64,000 nt of DNA from Marichromatium gracile (GTDB lineage Bacteria > Pseudomonadota > Gammaproteobacteria > Chromatiales > Chromatiaceae): assembly GCF_004343155.1 (NCBI RefSeq), contig NZ_SMDC01000012.1:21080-85079 (forward strand), written 5' to 3'. The stretch's first letter is position 1. Every line of letters starts with the position of its first letter. Below the pieces are notes generated by a model. That model did no database searches and was not told the DNA's origin. It was given only the letters and a program-made list of their open reading frames with translations. Both the position numbers and the translations under genes were made by a program. Of this stretch, positions 30,069 to 38,547 are shown in pieces.

Positions 30069-30755
30069 ATGGAGATCCATTCCGGGGTCGGTGCGTCGCT
30101 TCGACCATCTCCCGCGCCCGTTGCCGATTCCTCCGGTGGCGCCACCCGCCAGCAAGAGACGGCATCCACCGCTGGTCGCGAGAGCGGTGAGAACGCACAG
30201 CCCCACCCCGTAGAGCAACCAGAACAGACGCCCCCGCCCGAAGAGCTGCGGCTGATCGAGCAGTTGCGCCAGCGCGACCGCGAGGTCCGCATGCACGAGC
30301 AGGCGCATGTCGCTGCGGGCGGGCGTTATGTCACTGGCGGTCCCTCCTATACCTATCAAACCGGCCCCGACGGGCGTCAGTACGCGATCGGTGGCGAGGT
30401 GCAGATCGACACCTCGGAGGAGGCCGATCCGGCGGCGACGCTGGAGAAGGCCGAGACCGTGCTGCGCGCCGCCCTGGCGCCCGCAGAACCTTCCGGCCAG
30501 GATCAGCGGGTTGCCGCACAGGCGCGCGCGATGCAGATCGAGGCCCAACGCGAGATGCGTGTCCTCGAGCAGGCGGATCAGGAGATGCGTCGAATGGAGG
30601 GCGAGGCGTCGGCTGCGCGGGCCGATGCGAATGCGCAGGATACGAACGCTGCGGGCATGCAGGAGCCGGGCGCCGAGCGTGACCGACTCGAGCGTAGGAT
30701 TGCCGGATTCTTTGCGCCAGCGCGCTCGGCAGAACAGATCAACCAGTTCGCCTGA
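30069..30755 (+). CDS. SprA-family putative metalloprotease (CJM1_0395-like)
   Basis: A 228-residue protein with the signature VRMHEQAHVAAGGRYVTGGPSYTYQTGPDGRQYA. HEQAH is an HExxH zinc-protease motif and the GGEVQID strand follows. This matches the putative catalytic-metalloprotease family called SprA/CJM1_0395. A long Ala/Arg/Gln-rich helical tail with repeated Met and Glu follows. No signal peptide is visible, so it is probably cytoplasmic. ATG at 30069 is chosen over GTG at 30063. Biological substrates of the family are not known. Confidence 0.75.
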   Translation: MEIHSGVGASLRPSPAPVADSSGGATRQQETASTAGRESGENAQPHPVEQPEQTPPPEELRLIEQLRQRDREVRMHEQAHVAAGGRYVTGGPSYTYQTGPDGRQYAIGGEVQIDTSEEADPAATLEKAETVLRAALAPAEPSGQDQRVAAQARAMQIEAQREMRVLEQADQEMRRMEGEASAARADANAQDTNAAGMQEPGAERDRLERRIAGFFAPARSAEQINQFA

Positions 30756-30818
30756 GTGTGGAGCGGTTAGCACCCGGGCGTTGGTGTCGTCTCTTGGCCG
30801 GGCTGTGTCGCCGGGGTG

Positions 30819-30857
30819 GCGTGTCCCGTCAGGCGGATGTGCTCCGGCGGGACACGC
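30819..30857. terminator. Terminator-like inverted repeat between converging genes
   Basis: A perfect 10-bp stem GCGTGTCCCG (30819-30828) / CGGGACACGC (30848-30857) with a 19-nt loop lies between the converging SprA-like and YjfB-like genes. There is no clear T tract. Confidence 0.5.
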
Positions 30858-30881
30858 GCCTCGGTGTCGCGATGCGTGGAT

Positions 30882-31112
30882 TCAGGCGGTGACGTTGATG
30901 TTGCGCCCGACATTCTCCGGCAGCCCCCGCGTGCTCGAAGGCTCTTGCGGCGCCTGCTGAGGCGTCAGCGACTGGTCGACCTGCTGCGCGGCCTGTTGTG
31001 CCTGGGTGTCGAGTGCCTGGTTGAGCGATGCTGCACTCGTGTCGTTTGCGGTCTTGCTGCCGGCCATCGTGTTGGTTACGGTGGCGACGCCTGCCATCGA
31101 TGAGATGTCCAT
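30882..31112 (-). CDS. YjfB-family small putative motility protein
   Basis: A 76-residue protein from ATG at 31112: MDISSMAGVATVTNTMAGSK, then ASLNQALDTQAQQAAQQVDQSL. The MDI start and the Ala/Gln-rich helix fit the small YjfB putative motility family that is often found near flagellar genes. No catalytic motif is visible. An in-frame extension to 31232 is Arg-rich and unlike the family, so it is not used. It is convergent with the SprA-like gene. Confidence 0.65.
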   Translation of the reverse strand: MDISSMAGVATVTNTMAGSKTANDTSAASLNQALDTQAQQAAQQVDQSLTPQQAPQEPSSTRGLPENVGRNINVTA

Positions 31113-31514
31113 GATCGAATCCCGTGTTCTCTGTGTGTCGATTGGCGATGCCGGGGCTTGTCGGTTTTCTGCTGCTGCGTCTTTACCTGTCCCGCATCGC
31201 GATAAACCGCGGCCGACTCCCGATCCTCTCAAGGGCGGTATCGCGGCGTCCGGCGCGAACTGGGGACGTTAAACCCCTCATCTGCGATGACTGCGGTTTA
31301 CCTAAACTGTAGACCAAGGTGGCTATCCTTGACGTCGGGTGGCGCACAGTCCGGTGCGGCAATGATCTTGCCGTACCAACTATTGCTTGAGGGCGAGCCT
31401 GTGTAGACTCAAGTTCGTGGTGCCCGGGTCGTTATCGATGGGGGAGGCGATGTCAGCGTCTCCGCGCGGGATGCCGGGCTCGGCTCCCGGCGACAATGAT
31501 CCTGGAGTCGAACG
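31113..31514. other. Intergenic region without recognised gene
   Basis: This 402-bp gap lies between the divergent YjfB-like and small hypothetical genes. It is the obvious place for both promoters, but I cannot assign -35/-10 or sigma-28 elements. Short open frames here lack coding character. Confidence 0.5.
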
Positions 31515-31832
31515 ATGCTCGAGCAAGGTCCCCTCAGCCCCCGGTCAGGAACGCCGCCTCCTGCGACGAACCTGCCTTTGCCACAGTCTCTGCTGAGCGG
31601 CTTTCGTCCCGCCTTCTGCGACGTGCGCAGCGGCGAGGTCAGATTGTGCCGTACGATCGACGGCGAGCTGGCCGAGGCGCATACGTTTGAGCATCTGCCA
31701 CAGGAGTGGGTGGCCGAGTGTGATGGCGGCGGCCGCCCGGTGCGGCTGCGCTCGGAGATTCGTGCGGGGTTCCTGCGTGGGATCGATTTCTGGCGGTTGT
31801 CGGATCTGTTGCGCCCCACGCTGGATGCTTGA
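31515..31832 (+). CDS. Small conserved-looking hypothetical protein
   Basis: A 105-residue soluble protein from ATG at 31515, with GGAG 7 nt upstream. It contains FRPAFCDVRSGEVRLCRTIDG, HTFEHLPQEWVAECDGGGRP and IRAGFLRGIDFWRLSDLL. The last part suggests a short helical segment. I do not recognise a functional family. It precedes the second PilZ gene by 73 nt and may be cotranscribed with it. Confidence 0.55.
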   Translation: MLEQGPLSPRSGTPPPATNLPLPQSLLSGFRPAFCDVRSGEVRLCRTIDGELAEAHTFEHLPQEWVAECDGGGRPVRLRSEIRAGFLRGIDFWRLSDLLRPTLDA

Positions 31833-31905
31833 TCGATCGACATGCCCCGGCGGCTGTTGGCCGCCGCGATTCAGTGACGCGCCTGGGGCTAAGGGGGTGG
31901 TGATA

Positions 31906-32196
31906 ATGGATTCAGACAGGCGGCGTCATCCACGGTTGCCGATGCAGGTCGAGGTCGATCTCTTTCGGTCCGGTCGTCCGGCTCAGCGGGTCTGGACCAA
32001 TGACCTCAGTGGCGGTGGGGTGATGATCCTGATGGATGACACCGACCGCCCCGCGGTTGGCAGCTGGGTCGAGCTGCAGGTGACCGGAACCCTCGGGGCA
32101 GGTGAAACGCCGCCCCTGGTGAGGGCGCAGGTGGTACGCCATCTGCCCGATGGTCTGGCGCTCTCGTTCGATGACGACGACGATCCCGTGGACTGA
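31906..32196 (+). CDS. PilZ domain protein (second)
   Basis: A 96-residue PilZ protein from ATG at 31906, with a GGGGGTGG ribosome site. It has RRRHPR (RxxxR) at residue 5 and NDLSGGGVMI (D/NxSxxG) near residue 33, followed by the beta-barrel strands and LSFDDDDDPVD at the C-terminus. It likely binds c-di-GMP. An upstream extension of the same frame to 31687 runs antisense to nothing but lacks PilZ homology and is not used. Confidence 0.9.
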   Translation: MDSDRRRHPRLPMQVEVDLFRSGRPAQRVWTNDLSGGGVMILMDDTDRPAVGSWVELQVTGTLGAGETPPLVRAQVVRHLPDGLALSFDDDDDPVD

Positions 32197-32379
32197 TCCC
32201 CGCGCTTGCTCAAGATCTCGTGCTGGCGGCCGTTGTTGTTGCTGGGACGACGATTAAGCCTGCTCCCGCAGTGTCGGGAGGTGGGCGAGAGGGGCGTGTT
32301 GAGACGGAGTCTGCACGCCGATCAAGCGCGCGATCCCCTGGAGGCCGTCTCGTTCGTGCGCGCATCGGGAGTCGATGTC

Positions 32380-33342
32380 ATGCTTGCCGCCCGTACCACC
32401 ACGCTGTTCGCCACCGAACCCTTTCCCATGCGTCCAGCGCGTCCGCTGGCGCCGCCGGCGACTGCTCCTGCCAGTCAGCAGGTGGCCACCGCCGCGCTAC
32501 CGAGCCAGGGCCTCGCTGCCGAGGTCGCCAATCGTGTCAATGCCGATCAGGACTATCAGATCCTGCGCAAGTCCTTCGATCTCGAAAAGGTTGCGGTTCC
32601 CCTCGCCGAAGGCCAATCCGGGACGCTCGATGCGCGTGCGACACGGATCAAGGAGCGGGTGATGAATGCCCAGGTCCGGCTCGCCCAGGAGCAGATCCAT
32701 CGTCGTCTGGCCGAGCTCGAGCTCTCCTGGCAGAGCAGTAGCAGCCTGCGTCTCGAGTTCGGTGGCGGTGGCCTGCAGAGGCTCGAGTTTGCCCAGATGC
32801 AGAGTTTCAGCCTGAGTCTGCAGGCCGGTCCAGGCGGCGTGAACGTGCGTGACCCCCTGGTGCTCGACCTCTCCGGTGAGGGTCTCCAGACCACCGGGAT
32901 CGAGGGCGGGGTGAGTTTTGATCTCGACGCCGACGGTCAAGCCGAACAGGTCAGTTTCGTCACCGGCGGGACCTGGGCGCTGGCGCTCGATCGCAACGGC
33001 AATGGCCAGATCGACGATGGTCGCGAGCTGTTCGGTGATCAGAACGGTGCCGCCCACGGCTTCGGTGAGCTGGCGCGCTATGACTCCAACGGAGATGGGC
33101 AGATCAACGCCGACGATCCGGTGTTCGGCGCCTTGCGGCTGCTGCAGATCGGCCCCGACGGCACCCAGGTGCAGCGTACTCTGGCCGAGGCATCGATCCA
33201 GTCCCTGGAGACCGGCTATCAGCATACCCGCAAGGCGCTCAATGCCTATGATGTCGTGGCCCAGACCGGCCAGTTCGTGCGTGACGACGGTTCGCGCGGT
33301 GAGCTCGCCGATGTCCTGTTGGGCTATCGGGCCGAGGCGTGA
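32380..33342 (+). CDS. EF-hand/calcium-loop protein, function unknown
   Basis: A 320-residue protein from ATG at 32380, with GGGAG 8 nt upstream. The N-terminal half is helical and Gln-rich. The C-terminal half has acidic loops of EF-hand or dockerin type: FDLDADGQAEQV, LDRNGNGQIDDGRELF and YDSNGDGQINADDPVF. The stretch DPLVLDLSGEGLQTTG recalls proteins with hemolysin-type or VCBS-linked calcium domains. No signal peptide is seen. It should bind Ca2+; its role is unknown. It lies in the signalling/motility block between PilZ and HDOD genes. Confidence 0.75.
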   Translation: MLAARTTTLFATEPFPMRPARPLAPPATAPASQQVATAALPSQGLAAEVANRVNADQDYQILRKSFDLEKVAVPLAEGQSGTLDARATRIKERVMNAQVRLAQEQIHRRLAELELSWQSSSSLRLEFGGGGLQRLEFAQMQSFSLSLQAGPGGVNVRDPLVLDLSGEGLQTTGIEGGVSFDLDADGQAEQVSFVTGGTWALALDRNGNGQIDDGRELFGDQNGAAHGFGELARYDSNGDGQINADDPVFGALRLLQIGPDGTQVQRTLAEASIQSLETGYQHTRKALNAYDVVAQTGQFVRDDGSRGELADVLLGYRAEA

Positions 33343-33463
33343 TCGCAATGCGGATCCCGTCCGGGACGCATGACACCGCTGATGCGTAGCGATGCTGGAC
33401 GCAGGTGCGATACTGCTAGACTATGTGCGATCACCGCCTTGTCGACTGTTCAGGTAGCACTCA

Positions 33464-34675
33464 ATGTCCCAGACGCTCGAGGTCCTCTCACTGCTCGCCG
33501 AGATGGACATCACCAAGGATCTCCCCCAGGCCGCGCGCGAGGAACTGGCCGCGCACTGTGGTTTCGGTGAGGTTCCGGCCAAGCAGCGCATCCGCCTGAC
33601 CGAGTCAGGGGGGCAGCGCCTGTTCCTGGTCGACGGACACTTGGTGCGTCTGACCGACGGTTCGGGCGAACGCTTCCAGAGCTTTCGTGGCCTGAGTGAT
33701 CCGATCGAGGTGTTCGATGGCGTGACCCGTGGCGAGTCGATGATCGTCACCGAGAGCCCCTGCCTGCTGCTCAAGGTGTCCTCGGCGGCACTCGAGTCGG
33801 CGCAGCAGTCGGGTCTGGAGGTCAGCGACATCGAGCTCGATGCCACCGAGGGCGAGTTCCTCGCCGAACTCTACGGCCTGATCTCCAGCAATCGACTCGA
33901 GCTGCCGGCACGGCCCGAGGTGGCGTTCAAGATCCAGGAGCTCACCAACGATCCCGAAGCCGGGATCGTCGAGTTGACCGAGGTCATCCAGAGCGACGGG
34001 ACCATCGCCGGGGCCCTGCTGCATGCCACCAACAGTCCGCTGTTTCGCGCCACCAAGCAGATCCAGTCGGTGCGAGACGCAGTCTTGCGGCTGGGATTCC
34101 GCAACACCCGGATGCTCACCACCAACCTGGCGTTGCGCCAGGCCTTCAAGGCGCGTCACGTGGTCACCCGCGAGGCGATGCAGCAGGTCTGGGCCGATGG
34201 CGTGCTGTGTTCGGCCTACAGCTACCTGCTGGCCGAGACGCTCGGGCTGCTGCATCGCGAGCGGGCGCTGCTCGCCGGGCTGGTGGCCGGGATCGGTGCC
34301 GTCCCCATCATCCAGTTCATCGAGATGCGCGACCCCGATCCCAGTCCTGAACTCATCGCCTCCCTGGTCGACAAACTCAGTGGTATCACCGGCGTTCTGG
34401 TGATCAACTACTGGGGGCTGGGCGAGGATCTGGTCGCGGTGGCCGAGCACTCGCACGACTGGTCCTATGTCGCGCCCGAGCCCGATTATGCAAGCATCGC
34501 CATCGTTGCCCGCTGGGCGGCGTTACAGAGCGAGGGCAGGGAGCACCCGGAGGCGAGCGAGGTTCCCGCCTTCGCCACCCTGGGGTTGACCCCGCCCGCG
34601 CCCGGTGAGCCAATCGGCGAACTGGCCTCGAGCACCGAAACCCTGGAGTCGCTGAAGATGATGTTCGATGTCTGA
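33464..34675 (+). CDS. HDOD-domain protein with N-terminal cNMP-binding-like region
   Basis: A 403-residue protein. Residues 1-120 look like a degenerate cyclic-nucleotide-binding jelly roll (LFLVDGHLVRLTDGSGERFQ...SCLLLKVSSAALE type). Residues 140-330 form an HDOD domain: LPARPEVAFKIQELTNDPEAGIVELTEVIQSDGTIAGALLHATNS, then AVLRLGFRNTRMLTTNLAL. The HDOD domain lacks the metal-binding HD pair and is thought to be regulatory. It is one of three HDOD genes within 7.5 kb. Confidence 0.85.
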   Translation: MSQTLEVLSLLAEMDITKDLPQAAREELAAHCGFGEVPAKQRIRLTESGGQRLFLVDGHLVRLTDGSGERFQSFRGLSDPIEVFDGVTRGESMIVTESPCLLLKVSSAALESAQQSGLEVSDIELDATEGEFLAELYGLISSNRLELPARPEVAFKIQELTNDPEAGIVELTEVIQSDGTIAGALLHATNSPLFRATKQIQSVRDAVLRLGFRNTRMLTTNLALRQAFKARHVVTREAMQQVWADGVLCSAYSYLLAETLGLLHRERALLAGLVAGIGAVPIIQFIEMRDPDPSPELIASLVDKLSGITGVLVINYWGLGEDLVAVAEHSHDWSYVAPEPDYASIAIVARWAALQSEGREHPEASEVPAFATLGLTPPAPGEPIGELASSTETLESLKMMFDV

Positions 34676-34783
34676 TCCACTCCGCAGACGCGTTCGACCC
34701 GGGGGAATCCCCGGTCGTGTTTGCGATCCCGAGCCGCGCTTCCCTGTTGCCTGGCGCTCGGGACGATATTGGAGGATTGGCGC

Positions 34784-35647
34784 GTGTCCGCGATGACCAT
34801 CGAAGGCCTGGTAAAGAACACGGGGCGGCTGCTGGCCATCCCTCGCGTGGTTGGCGAGGTGATGAAGCTGCTCGACGACCCCGACAGCCCGCAGCGCGAG
34901 ATCGCCTCACGGCTGGAGCAGGACCCTGGGCTGGTGGCGATCCTGCTGCGGCTGGCCAACAGTCCGGCGTTCGCGCCGGCGCGCACCGTCGATTCGGTCG
35001 AGCGCGCGCTGGCGCTGCTCGGGCGTGAGCATGTGCGCAGACTGGTGATCGCCGGAGCGGTGACCCAGGCATCCGACCGCCTGCCGGTCCAGAACCTGTT
35101 GCCGCTCGAGGTGTTCTGGCACCACTCGGCCTACTGCGCGGTGATCGCACGCCTGCTTGCCGAGGATCGCTCGCGGGCCCTTGCCGGCACCGTGTTCCTC
35201 GGTGGCTTGCTGCATGACCTCGGTCAGCTGGTACTGTTCTCCGAGGTGCCCGAGGAGGCGCACCGCGCCTTCCTCAGCAGTCTCGATGCCCCCAACGAGA
35301 TCTCGCCGCAGGCGGCCGAGCACGGCGAGCTGGGTTTCGACCACGCCGAGCTTGGTGGTGCCCTGGCCGAACGCTGGGGGTTGCCCGAGTCGCTGTGTGC
35401 CTGTCTGCGTTATCACCATGCCCCGCTGGATGCGCCCGCCGAGCACTTCGAGGCGGTCGCCATCGTCCATCTCGCCAACACCGGGGCCCATCTCGCCGAG
35501 CTCGATTCGCGTGACTGGAACGATGCGCCACCGATCGTTCCCGAGATCTGGGATCGTGTGGGGGTGACCCCCGATCAGCTGCTTGCCAGCCTCGATGCCG
35601 CGCAGTATCAGGTTTGCGCCGTCGAGGCATTGCGCGATCCCGGCTGA
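34784..35647 (+). CDS. HDOD-domain signalling protein
   Basis: A 287-residue protein consisting almost entirely of an HDOD domain: LLAIPRVVGEVMKLLDDPDSPQREIASRLEQDPGLVAILLRLANS, then ALALLGREHVRRLVI. LGGLLHDLGQLVLF keeps the HD dyad, and FDHAELGGALAERWGLPE is the conserved C-terminal helix pair. GTG at 34784 is preferred because GGAGG sits 8 nt upstream; the ATG at 34793 is too far from it. It lies 108 nt after the previous HDOD gene, so they are probably in one operon. Confidence 0.87.
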   Translation: MSAMTIEGLVKNTGRLLAIPRVVGEVMKLLDDPDSPQREIASRLEQDPGLVAILLRLANSPAFAPARTVDSVERALALLGREHVRRLVIAGAVTQASDRLPVQNLLPLEVFWHHSAYCAVIARLLAEDRSRALAGTVFLGGLLHDLGQLVLFSEVPEEAHRAFLSSLDAPNEISPQAAEHGELGFDHAELGGALAERWGLPESLCACLRYHHAPLDAPAEHFEAVAIVHLANTGAHLAELDSRDWNDAPPIVPEIWDRVGVTPDQLLASLDAAQYQVCAVEALRDPG

Positions 35648-35672
35648 GTCCCGCGCCGCTCATGCGTCGGGC

Positions 35673-36401
35673 TCAGGGTGTCGCGGCGACATCGAGCCCG
35701 GTGGGGGCCAGCAGTCGGTCCTCGAAGTTGGTCAGCACGCTGAACTCCACCCGACGCGAGGCGGTCGGGTCCTCGTGTCCGGTGGCGTCGAGTACCAGCC
35801 GTGACGAGGACAGCCCGACCGCGGCCACCCGATACCTGAACCACTGCTCGTGACGCAGCGCCTCGAGTCCGTAGGCGAAGCGCAGCACTGCGCGGGTGCG
35901 TTTCTGACTGAGTTCCATGTTGGCGAAATAGGCCTCAAGCGGGCTGCTCCCCGGCGCCCATTCGCTGGAGGTATGACCCTCGATGCGGATCTCGCGGATC
36001 ACCGTGCTGAACGGGCGCAGGCGCGCGACATAGCGTGGCAGGAAGTCGCTGAGGATGGCCTCGAACTCCGGCTTGATCCGCGACGAGCTGCGATCGAACA
36101 GCACGTCTGGCTCGCGAAAACGCAGCGTCAGCGTGTCGCGCTCGAGTTCGGCGTTCCACCGCGGCAGGTCGTCGACGAACTCGTCTTCCAGCGCGTGATA
36201 GATCGCCTGACGCAGCTCGGCCGCGGAGGTTCGCACCTCGGTCTCGACCTCGTGGGCGCGCTCGATCTGCACCATGTGGAGCAGGGCGAGGAAGAGGAAG
36301 ATCATCATCAGCGAGGCCATCAGGTCGGAGACCACCAGCCAGTGGCTGTCGCCCTCGTGCTGCTGGCGGTGTCCGGGGAGGCGTGGTGTGAAGGCGCTCA
36401 T
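35673..36401 (-). CDS. ZorB-like OmpA/MotB-domain motor protein
   Basis: A 242-residue protein with a single N-terminal membrane helix (LVVSDLMASLMMIFLFLALLHMVQ) that carries an Asp at its cytoplasmic end, as in MotB, ExbD and ZorB. A coiled linker and a C-terminal OmpA-like peptidoglycan-binding domain follow (VLFDRSSSRIKPEFEAILSDFL, IRIEGHTSS, ASRRVEFSVLT). It should anchor a 5:2 rotary ion motor to the cell wall. The start overlaps the end of the ZorA-like gene by 4 nt. It is the second such pair here, beside canonical motAB. No ZorC, ZorD or ZorE is nearby. Confidence 0.78.
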   Translation of the reverse strand: MSAFTPRLPGHRQQHEGDSHWLVVSDLMASLMMIFLFLALLHMVQIERAHEVETEVRTSAAELRQAIYHALEDEFVDDLPRWNAELERDTLTLRFREPDVLFDRSSSRIKPEFEAILSDFLPRYVARLRPFSTVIREIRIEGHTSSEWAPGSSPLEAYFANMELSQKRTRAVLRFAYGLEALRHEQWFRYRVAAVGLSSSRLVLDATGHEDPTASRRVEFSVLTNFEDRLLAPTGLDVAATP

Positions 36402-37489
36402 GCCCCGGCTCCCGCGGCCAGCGCCGTGCCGCGTGCGGGGGTGCTCTGGGCGATGCGTCGCTGTGCCTCGAGCGCCGAGAGCACTGCGTTCTCGATGTTC
36501 TCGAGCATCGCCTTGAGCCGGGTGTCCATCGCCGGGAAGGCCTCCTTGGCGCGATCACGCAGCTCGGCGATGCCGCTGAGCAGGGATTCGAGCTCCATGG
36601 TCTCGCGCCTCAGCCCGGCCATGGTCGTCTCCTGGTCCTCGACATGACGCGAGATCTGCATCGCCTGACGGGTGAGCGCCTCGATCGCGGTCTGTGACTG
36701 ACCGACGGCACCGACGGCGTGGTCGAGTTGATCGCCGAGCGCCTGCATGTGCTGGCGATACTGCTCCTGCCATTGCAGCAGCTTGCCGACCGAGTCGTCG
36801 AGTCGGCGGAAGTTCTCACCGAACTGCACCCCGAGCTTGTCGTTGAAGTCGCGGATGGCGCCTTCGAGGGCTTCGATGAGCTGGCGTGAGCCCATCTCGC
36901 CGAGCCGCCGGGCGAAGTCGTCGAGCTGGCCGAGCAGCTGCGCGTGATGCGTCTCCAGGGTCTGGGTCAGGTCGTGGTCGAGATGCTCCAGCCGCCGTTC
37001 GAGCGTCTGGGTGGCTGCGAGCTGGGCGCGGGCGGCCTCGGCCTGGTGTTCGCCGAGCGCCACCAATCGCTCGAGGGCGTCGAGTTCCGGCCGCTCGATC
37101 TTGGTCGCGGCGTCGGACTGCATCTGCGCCGACGGGGTATCGGTGCCGAGCAGCAGCACCAGACGCAGGATGGCGCCGAGCAGGATGCCGATGATGCTGG
37201 TGACGAAGGCGAGCTTGAGTCCGTCGAGCAGCACCGGGATGCTGTATTCGATGTCGCGCACGTCGAATTCCAGCAGCCCGATGGCGATGCCGAGGAAGGT
37301 GCCGAGGATCCCCAGCGTGGTCAGCAGGGTCGGCGCACCGTGATAGAACTCCTCGCCGCGACCACGACCGATCGCCGCCAGCGCTGCGCCGAAGAGCGCG
37401 ACCAGCAGCAGGGTGAAGGCGCCGATCACCGCCATCGCATTGAGTTGGTGAAGGGCCGAGAGTACGCCGAGTGCGATTGATTCGAGCAT
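36398..37489 (-). CDS. ZorA-like MotA/TolQ/ExbB motor protein with coiled-coil tail
   Basis: About 363 residues. The N-terminal third has MotA/TolQ/ExbB-type membrane helices: LNAMAVIGAFTLLLVALFGAALAAI, then TLLTTLGILGTFLGIAIGLLEF and LKLAFVTSIIGILLGAILRLVLLLG. After residue 130 comes a long charged coiled coil (LDALERLVALGEHQAEAARAQLAAT...), which would project into the cytoplasm as the tail of ZorA does. ATG at 37489 is chosen; ATG at 37525 is possible. It is coupled to the ZorB-like gene and lies 183 nt downstream of motB on the same strand. Confidence 0.78.
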   Translation of the reverse strand: MLESIALGVLSALHQLNAMAVIGAFTLLLVALFGAALAAIGRGRGEEFYHGAPTLLTTLGILGTFLGIAIGLLEFDVRDIEYSIPVLLDGLKLAFVTSIIGILLGAILRLVLLLGTDTPSAQMQSDAATKIERPELDALERLVALGEHQAEAARAQLAATQTLERRLEHLDHDLTQTLETHHAQLLGQLDDFARRLGEMGSRQLIEALEGAIRDFNDKLGVQFGENFRRLDDSVGKLLQWQEQYRQHMQALGDQLDHAVGAVGQSQTAIEALTRQAMQISRHVEDQETTMAGLRRETMELESLLSGIAELRDRAKEAFPAMDTRLKAMLENIENAVLSALEAQRRIAQSTPARGTALAAGAGA

Positions 37490-37672
37490 GGTTGAGCGTC
37501 CGCCGGTTATCGGGTTCGGGGCCATTCGGCCCTAGTCTGAAACCAGATAAGCAGGAAGCGCGCCACTTATTTGGTGTCACGAAACAATGTGGCGTCTGGG
37601 CTGTGTGCGTCAATAAGATGACGATTGTCGGCGGCGCTCTGGAGCAAGGCGTCGCGATGACGACGCCCGAAC

Positions 37673-38542
37673 TCAGTCGCCGGGCAGCTCGATGGTGGCG
37701 CTGTCGTGTGCGAAGGCCGCCTCGGCTGCCTCCAGGCGCATCACCACGATGCTGATCCGCCGGTTGATCGGCGCGCTCGGATGCTCGGGGTCGGCCGGGG
37801 CGCTCGATCCCAGTCCGACGATGCGCCCAACCTGCTCGTCCGGCATTCCGCCGGCGATCAGCGCGCGCCGGGCGGCGTTGGCACGATCGGTCGACAGCTC
37901 CCAGTTGGTATAGTCCGGGCTGGTATAGGGGCGCGCGTCGGTATGCCCGGAGATGGCGGTGGGGTTGGGCACCGTCTCGATCATGGTGCCGATCTCCTCG
38001 AGGATAGCCGCGGCGTGGGGTCGCAGTCGGGCACTACCGAGGTCGAACATCGGTCGGTTCTCGCGATCGATGATCTGGATGCGCAGCCCCTCGGGGACGA
38101 CATCGATCAGGAGTTGCTCCTTGTAGGGGGCGAGTGCGGCGCTGTCGTCGAGCGCCGCCTGCAGGCTGACCCGCAGGCTCTCGAGCCGTGCGGCATCGAG
38201 CCGTTGGGCCAGGGCCTCGAGCCGGGACGGACTCCACCCCTCGGGCGAGGGTGCGAAACCGCCCTCGAAGTCGATGATCGAGGGGGCGTTGCCGCTGCCC
38301 TCACCGGCCGGGACGGTAAGCACCGGGCTGCCGGCCTCGAACAGCGCCGGGTCCTGGAAATAGCCGGCGATCGCCGCGCGTTGCTGATCGTCGGTGGCGT
38401 TGAGGATCCACAGGAGCAGGAAGAAGGCCATCATCGCGGTGGCGAAGTCGGCGTAGGCGATCTTCCAGGCGCCGCCGTGACTGCCGCCCTTGCGGATGAC
38501 CCGGCGGATGACGATCGGCTGTTTCTTCGGTTCGAGCGACAT
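37673..38542 (-). CDS. motB: Flagellar motor stator protein MotB
   Basis: A 289-residue protein: IVIRRVIRKGGSHGGAWKIAYADFATAMMAFFLLLWILN carries the essential Asp (YADF) of the stator plug/TM helix. The C-terminal OmpA-like domain has ENRPMFDLGSARLRPHAAAILEEIG and ISGHTDARPY. It pairs with MotA to drive flagellar rotation by proton flow. It starts 5 nt after motA, so motAB are in one operon. Confidence 0.94.
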   Translation of the reverse strand: MSLEPKKQPIVIRRVIRKGGSHGGAWKIAYADFATAMMAFFLLLWILNATDDQQRAAIAGYFQDPALFEAGSPVLTVPAGEGSGNAPSIIDFEGGFAPSPEGWSPSRLEALAQRLDAARLESLRVSLQAALDDSAALAPYKEQLLIDVVPEGLRIQIIDRENRPMFDLGSARLRPHAAAILEEIGTMIETVPNPTAISGHTDARPYTSPDYTNWELSTDRANAARRALIAGGMPDEQVGRIVGLGSSAPADPEHPSAPINRRISIVVMRLEAAEAAFAHDSATIELPGD

Positions 38543-38547
38543 CCCGG

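Noticed and set aside
35673..37489. A complete Zorya defence system
   Set aside because: Only the motor pair is present. The neighbours are motB and HDOD genes, not zorC, zorD or zorE, so the system name is not applied.
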